From NCBI GenBank assembly GCA_905178155.1, contig CAJINV010000013.1:1202392-1266391 (forward strand): a stretch of 64,000 nt of DNA, read 5' to 3'. Position numbers and translations under genes: made by a program. Position 1 is the first letter of the stretch, and each line of letters starts with the position of its first letter. The notes under the pieces were generated by a model, which was not told where the DNA came from, did not search any database, and worked only from the letters and a program-made list of their open reading frames with translations. Of the stretch, positions 58,830 to 64,000 are shown one piece after another. Source of the DNA: Amoebophrya sp. A120. Taxonomy: Eukaryota > Sar > Dinophyceae > Syndiniales > Amoebophryaceae.

Positions 58830-61800
58830 CTACATCTTTTTCTTCCCTGTCTTCGTACTACTCCCTTTGCCTTTATATCCCTTTCCGCTGCCATTCGCCG
58901 CCGTCGCATCGTGCCGGAATGGACAACTACCCGCTCCCTTCGTACACTTCCCCTTCAGGAAAAAGGTGCACACCGGCGCCTGAGCCTTGTCGTGCAGGAA
59001 GGGGCACTGGGCGCCCCGGGTACAGGTGCCGCGGAGGAAAAAGCTGCACACGTCGGCAGTACTGACGGTGGTGCTTGTAGAAGAAGTCACTGGCTGCGCA
59101 ATTGTTCCACCTGCTGAGAAAAAACCGCCACTGGCTCCGCCGCGCGCGGCCGGAACGAATTCGGGCACTGCAGCGCTCAAAGTAGCTGCGTTCGCACCTT
59201 GGAAAAATGCGGGCCTAGCTTTTGCTTGTGAATCATCACGCTGTGCTGAGAAAACTGTCTGTTCTGTCGGACCGTGCGAAATTGAGGACGACAGCAGCGC
59301 CATTTGGCTCACCACTTTGAGCGGAAAAACCTCCGCGGCGGTCTCGTCGACCAAAGCAGTGAGCGTTGTTGGACGTGTAGTCGCACCGCTTCCTGAAGTT
59401 ACTTCCTCGCTCATACTCTCCTCCGAACAGCCATCCGCTTCCCGCAGCTGCGCGGCGAGGCGGCGCAGGGCCGTCAGATCGTTGAACTCCGCACGCGTGT
59501 CCAAGTCGTGTAAGCTGACGGAACAGCATGCGTTCCAGATGGTGCGCCACAGAAACGACTGCGGCGCTCCGCCAAAAGTGCCCGATTGTGCGCTGGAGGT
59601 CCCTGTCATCGTCCGCAGACAGCCGACCACGTGGAGTCCCTGCTTGCACCGGGAGAGCGCGACGTTCACCCGGTTCAAGTTGCTCGTGAAGCCGATTTTG
59701 TTTTCCCAGTTGGCCCGGCAAGTAACCAGAATCACAAAGTCCGACTCCGAGCCCTGCGCGGCGTCCACCGTGATCACGCGGATGGGCCTGCGGAGGTAGT
59801 TGGTTTTCGACCCGGCATAAATCTTCGGTAGCAGCTGCTTGAGCACCTGTGTCTGCGGTTTATACATGCAGATGATCGAGATTTCGGCGGTGGGTTTCTT
59901 CAGGTCCGGATGGGTCAACAGCAACTCGCAAACCAGCTTCGCCTGCGCCAAGTTCACGTACGAATTCCGACACGGCTGCTCCAGGGTGCGGACGTCAGGC
60001 GCTGCGAATGATGCTGAGGGGCCCTTGTTGTAGTAAACGCCCGACTTATTTTTTCCACCGTCAAAACTCTGTTGAAAATCACTGCTTCTAAGTTGCGCGA
60101 AGTCGTGCCACACAAGCTGTAAATTTGCGGCAGCGAAAGAAGAGCGTCCTTCTGAGGCATTGTACTCGTGTTGCGGAGGGCCGTGCGGGTGCTGCTGTTG
60201 GGGGGCGTAATAACTTGTTGGCGCGGACGAGGACCACTTCTTGTTGTTTCCATAGTACTCTATTTCCTCTCTTTTCAAAACTGGCACCAGTTCCTCCTTG
60301 CCCGCGAAGGTTTCCAGTTTGCCGGAATAGCTCAGCTTGGACACGTATCAAATGTAAAAATGTCTGGGTCTGGAAGAATGCAACTTGTGATGCTGAATTT
60401 GGATTCCAAAAAAATCTGTATTGCATGAGCAGCAAAGGGAATGCAATTTTTGCTACGCGGAGAGGGCATTTGTCATGCGGAATACATAGGCATCGCGAAG
60501 CCTTCAAAAAGTATGTGATGCTAGAGCATGCATCACGGACATCATGGCCAATGCAAAACATGCATGACAAGTCTCAGAATCTTCCAGACCCAGACATTTT
60601 TACATTTGATAACACGAGGTCGCACACTTTGCGTGGCATGCGGTACTGGACGTCGAGCAGGGAAAACCGTTTCCCGCTATCCACGCAGCGCTGCATGAAG
60701 CTCCGGGTCACGCACTTCTTCTCCAGGGCAAACGGGGGTTCGACGGACAACACCAACGGCCCCAGCTGCTTGTGGTCCCCCAGTAAAACGAGGTTCTCCG
60801 CGTGCAAGTCCAAAAGCAAAGGCAAGTTTTCCTCCCCGGTCGCGCCGGCCTCGTCCAAAATTGCGGCGGCAAACTTTTCCGGGAACACGTTCGCTTCGAT
60901 GAAATTGTTCTCTGAGGGAGCATTGTTACCCGTGAAAAGTTTCTGCTGCTGGTGCTGTTCCGACGATTCATCCCCTTCTTCAGAATCAGTATAATCCGCA
61001 AGCTGCGTTATTCCAGTGCCTGGAAATAACAACTTGTCCGTTTTCGTCTTCCCCGCCCCACGTGGTGGCGCGTCAGTCCCGACTACCTTCCTCTTCCCGT
61101 ATTCACGCTTGAGCAGAGCCAGGTGGTATGTGCTTGCGATGGTGCACAGGAACACATTGGCCTCCTTGACCACCCGCAGCTCTGCGCCGGCCATGGCCTT
61201 GGGTAGATACACCAGCTCCAGGTACTGCAGGGCGTTTTTTAACAGTTCGATGGTTCTTTCCGTCTTCTGGTGTACGAAGCTTTTCACCGCAACTCTCGCC
61301 AGCAAGTACCGAAACTCATCCATCTTCTGCTGGAGCCGCCGTTCAGGGGAAATGTTCATCATCTGTGCCTCCGTAATAGTTCGCCCAGAAAACTTGCGTA
61401 CGCCTCTTCGTAACGTCATCAGAGGGCGCAATTTGTACATACTCGGGACAATACCGCTGCTGCTATTACCGCTGCATGCCAACCCTGATACGGCGGGAAC
61501 AGGTTCTTGCGATTCCGATTTCAACGCCGTCGTAGAATTAGTAGCACTATCGCCGCTGATGTCAACAAGCCCAGCATGATCTGAATTGCTTTTACAACCT
61601 CCTCCTCCGAGCAATCTCTGTATCCGCCGCTCTTGCAGTTCTTCCAACGCCTGGACCCACTGTCGCAATTTCGCTTCCACCGAGTTCTTCAAAAAGTTCA
61701 CGAACGAATCCCGCTCTCGCGCTTTCTTCTTCAGCGTGAAACTTCCCGCGACCGGGCCCAGGCGCGCCGGGTTGCCAAGCACCAGGGTGTTGACCCCCTT

Positions 61801-64000
61801 GTTTTCCAGCGCGCACAGCTTCTCCGCGACGGACTCAATCGCCACATTGGTCACCGCAGTGATGATAACCGCGGGCCGCTTGCTGGGGTGAGGCGGGGTA
61901 GTAGTTTTCGACACGACAACTTTCTGTGCGTCTACAAGATCTTCATTTGCCGCTGGTATAATTTTCCCTCCGCCATCTTCTTGCAGCGGAAGTTTGTCTC
62001 GATTTTTTCTGCTTTCGTCCGAAATTGTAGCACTTATTTGCTGCTGTTGTTGTACCTCGCCCCGCGACAGGAACGCACGACAGACGTGGAAAATCGTGGT
62101 GGACTTTCCGGTTCCTGGCGGGCCCTGGATCAGGTGGAGTTTGGAGTGCTTTTCCTCGTGCAGCTTGTCCACCGCCCGCTTTTGCGCCGCATTGATCGGC
62201 ACAAGGACTTCTGGGTAGTTCGGGTTCGCTGGGCTACTAGATGTAGTAGTGCTGGCAGTCGACGTAGTTCCGGCCACCGCGGACGAAACAGAAGTGGAAG
62301 GAATTTTCAGACCACTAATACTTGGGTCAAAATTTTCATCTGCTGGTACTGCGACTGCCGCTTCTACACTCCCTTGCAGCTTCTGGTGCAGCATTCCAGG
62401 GTTCAGGACGAAATCTTCCAGAGTTGGGGGTTTATCTTGTCCAGTCTCTTGTAGCGCAGCATGCGCTGCCGCTCCGCAAAGAACATTCGCCTTCTCCGCC
62501 ATCGCGAGGCGCTTCATAATCGCAGTGTACTGCGACACCAGAGTACCCACGAACGCCACGACGTGAAAAACCGTGCCCACCCCGCCTTTCAGCCCGGTAA
62601 GAAACACCGTGTCCGGGCGGGACGGGAACTTTATTCTTCCGTTCTTCCGTGGTCCTATCGTCTCCCGCACGGTCTGGATGTGGAAATACTTTTTTTTCCC
62701 GACGGAGCCTTCCTTGTCCGGGCCCGAACTTTTGGTAAACACCACCCAGTCCCGCAGCCCCAGTAGCTGCAGCCGCCGTCGCTCGTTTTCTACTTCGTCT
62801 CTGGTTGCGTTTTCCACCATTACATTCCGCGTGCGTCTCGCGATCTTAGCTGCTTCTTTCCGCTCCGCCTTCGACATACTATTCTGGGCTCCCGCGCCGG
62901 GATCGTCTGCTTTCCCTTTCCCCTGCATCAACGCACTTCTGGGTGGAATTTGGGCGGTGGGTCGCTTGGACTGCAGCTCCTCCTTGTTCGCGGTGCTGTC
63001 GTCCTCTTCGTTTTTACCCTTACCACCACCGACGGAAGCACTCGCGTCCGCGCTGCTCGCGCTTGCGTTGGACCCCTTGAGCAGCTCGAACTCGTGGTAC
63101 CCCGTGGATTGGTCCGTGTATCAAAGTGAAAAAAGCCCCCACCCCATATCGGAAACGGAAGATGCGCGAATTTGTGATGCTGTATTTGAGTACACAAATC
63201 AACTTGTATTGCTAGAAGGCCAAGAGACGAAGCTGCGGCCTAAATTGCAGGTAATCTGTCATGCTGTTTCCCACTTCCAGTTGCCTTCTGTCATCCTGGA
63301 GCTGCAAGGCTTTCCCACGCTAGACAGCACTACAGTCCGCATCTTTTGCCTTCTAGCATCACAAAGCTGATTTGTGACCACGTATCTGCATCACAGATTT
63401 CCGTTTTGATATGGGGAGGGGGCATTTTTCATTGTAATACCGTGTGCGTCTTGACCACGCGGATCTGCAGCAGAAACTCCTCGAATATGGGAGTGTCAAG
63501 ATTGAAATCGTCAGAGTTGAAATGATTTGTCATGCATAAAATGCAATACAAAAAGTGACTCTATTGCAGAGGACGCACGGGAGGCAGATTATAGTCCTGG
63601 TAAGGGTCAAACGTTGGACTGCTGACTAGCATGACAGAAGGCAGCTCTTTTGCCCTAAACCGCATGACAGACTCGCTTCCAGGACCGGGGAAATTTGTCA
63701 TGCACCGACTACAAACTGTAGGTCTAACTGGTATCCGTTTTATGCATGACAAACTATTTCAACTTTGACGATTTCAAACCTGACACATCCATATCGAACG
63801 CCGGGTGCGTAGTGGTCACGGCGGTCAGATACTGCTGCTTCACGTTGTGTCGCAGGGTGCTGTAGTAGTCCTTTTTGGAACTGTAATTGGTCTCCATCGG
63901 CTGAAACACGATATCCGTCTGCGGATTTACCAGCGCGTTCGCCTCCGCGAGCAGCTCCTCGTGCGGCTGCGTCCGAGCAGCGCGAAGGTTCTGCTTCCGG
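58830..64000 (-). CDS. UPF1/SMUBP2-like SF1 helicase with two CCCH zinc fingers (partial 5')
   Basis: Exons 64000-63794, 63480-63440, 63113-60612, 60340-58830; 1,419 codons seen, frame open at the right edge, so the N-terminus is missing. Seen in order: SF1B motif I QGPPGTGKST, motif Ia ITAVTNVAIESVAEKL, motif II ILDEAGATGEENLPLLL (DEAG, as in UPF1/IGHMBP2), motif III LLGDHKQLGP, motif IV LLDVQYRMP, motif V VDAAQGSESDFVILVTCR, motif VI NRVNVALSRCKQGL. The C-terminus has two CCCH fingers, CSFFLRGTCTRGAQCPFLH and CTFFLKGKCTKGAGSCPFRH, then a Gly/Lys tail. Long Ser/Thr/Gln linkers are inserted between motifs. All three visible introns are introners. Likely an RNA/DNA helicase of RNA surveillance or translation; the CCCH pair points to RNA binding. 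Confidence 0.93.
60346..60611. mobile_element. Introner element, family 1, opposite orientation
   Basis: 266 bp, TATCAAATGTAAAAATG to CATTTTTACATTTGATA, ACACG duplicated at 60341-60345 and 60612-60616. Excision joins PRKVCDLV to SKLSYSGKLET in frame. Its interior is the reverse complement of the 2026 and 25421 copies although all three host genes are on the minus strand. Confidence 0.96.
63119..63439. mobile_element. Introner element, family 4
   Basis: 321 bp, TATCAAAGTGAAAAAAGCC to GCATTTTTCATTGTAATA, inverted CACCCCATATC/GATATGGGGAG inside, CCGTG duplicated at 63114-63118 and 63440-63444. Excision joins VVKTHT to DQSTGYHEFELL in frame. Confidence 0.95.
63486..63793. mobile_element. Introner element, family 3
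   Basis: 308 bp, TATGGGAGTGTCAAGATTG to AAACCTGACACATCCATA, TCGAA duplicated at 63481-63485 and 63794-63798. Excision joins TTTHPAF to EEFLLQIRVV in frame. Together with the 63119 element it leaves a 41-nt micro-exon. Confidence 0.95.

Noticed and set aside
1-64000. Dinoflagellate spliced-leader RNA gene or 5S/tRNA genes
   Set aside because: I looked for the SL core (CCATTTTGGCTCAAG) and for tRNA T-loop signatures and saw none on either strand; a covariance-model scan would be needed to be sure.

Overview
Nuclear DNA of a compact, intron-bearing protist. The best fit is a parasitic dinoflagellate of the Amoebophrya/Syndiniales type. That assignment is an inference. It rests on many short intron-like insertions with terminal inverted repeats and 5-bp target duplications inside otherwise continuous genes (introner elements of the kind described in Amoebophrya), on dense gene packing with every confident gene on the same (minus) strand, and on alveolate-style divergent proteins. 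No bacterial, organellar or viral genes were recognised.

Layout, left to right; transcription runs right to left in every confident gene. 1-8346: a large unconventional myosin (motor, IQ motifs, long tail), open at the left edge. 9231-10409: multi-span membrane protein. 11342-19160: about 1,756-aa acidic and repetitive protein whose fourth intron holds a 104-bp tandem array. 19221-20794: 271-aa protein with two introners. 22329-26201: 997-aa protein with a duplicated Cys/His motif. 26571-27904: mitochondrial ribosomal protein uL15m. 28131-34254: GH2 beta-mannosidase split by a 1.14-kb insertion that carries a gene fragment. 35188-36759: fusion of a fatty-acid-binding-protein-like domain and an acyl-CoA-binding domain. 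37973-41233: low-complexity protein. 42689-43736: small three-exon protein. 44882-46222: O-methyltransferase. 46.2-49.6 kb: gene-poor, with a GC-rich hairpin-forming block. 49606-53993: long gene with an internal in-frame TAG. 54594-58182: Nudix hydrolase of the NUDT22/plant-Nudix type. 58830-64000: UPF1/SMUBP2-like SF1 helicase with two CCCH zinc fingers, open at the right edge.

The main discovery in this window is the introner system. I delimited fourteen elements in at least five sequence families. All but one begin TAT/TAC or a one-base variant and end ATA or GTA, and sit between 5-bp duplications (thirteen perfect, one degenerate). In all thirteen elements inside confident genes, deleting the element plus one copy of the duplication rejoins the reading frame exactly, often through a family motif (HFVRCIKPN in myosin, FDLCFIDADK in the methyltransferase). 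The same family occurs in both orientations relative to its host gene, and the junctions do not follow GT-AG. Ordinary GT-AG introns of 108-433 bp coexist in the same genes. Several introners come in close pairs separated by micro-exons of 41-95 nt.

Exon junctions were read by eye: those at introners are firm, those of some ordinary introns (Nudix gene, methyltransferase 3' end, first intron of the 19.1-kb gene) are tentative.
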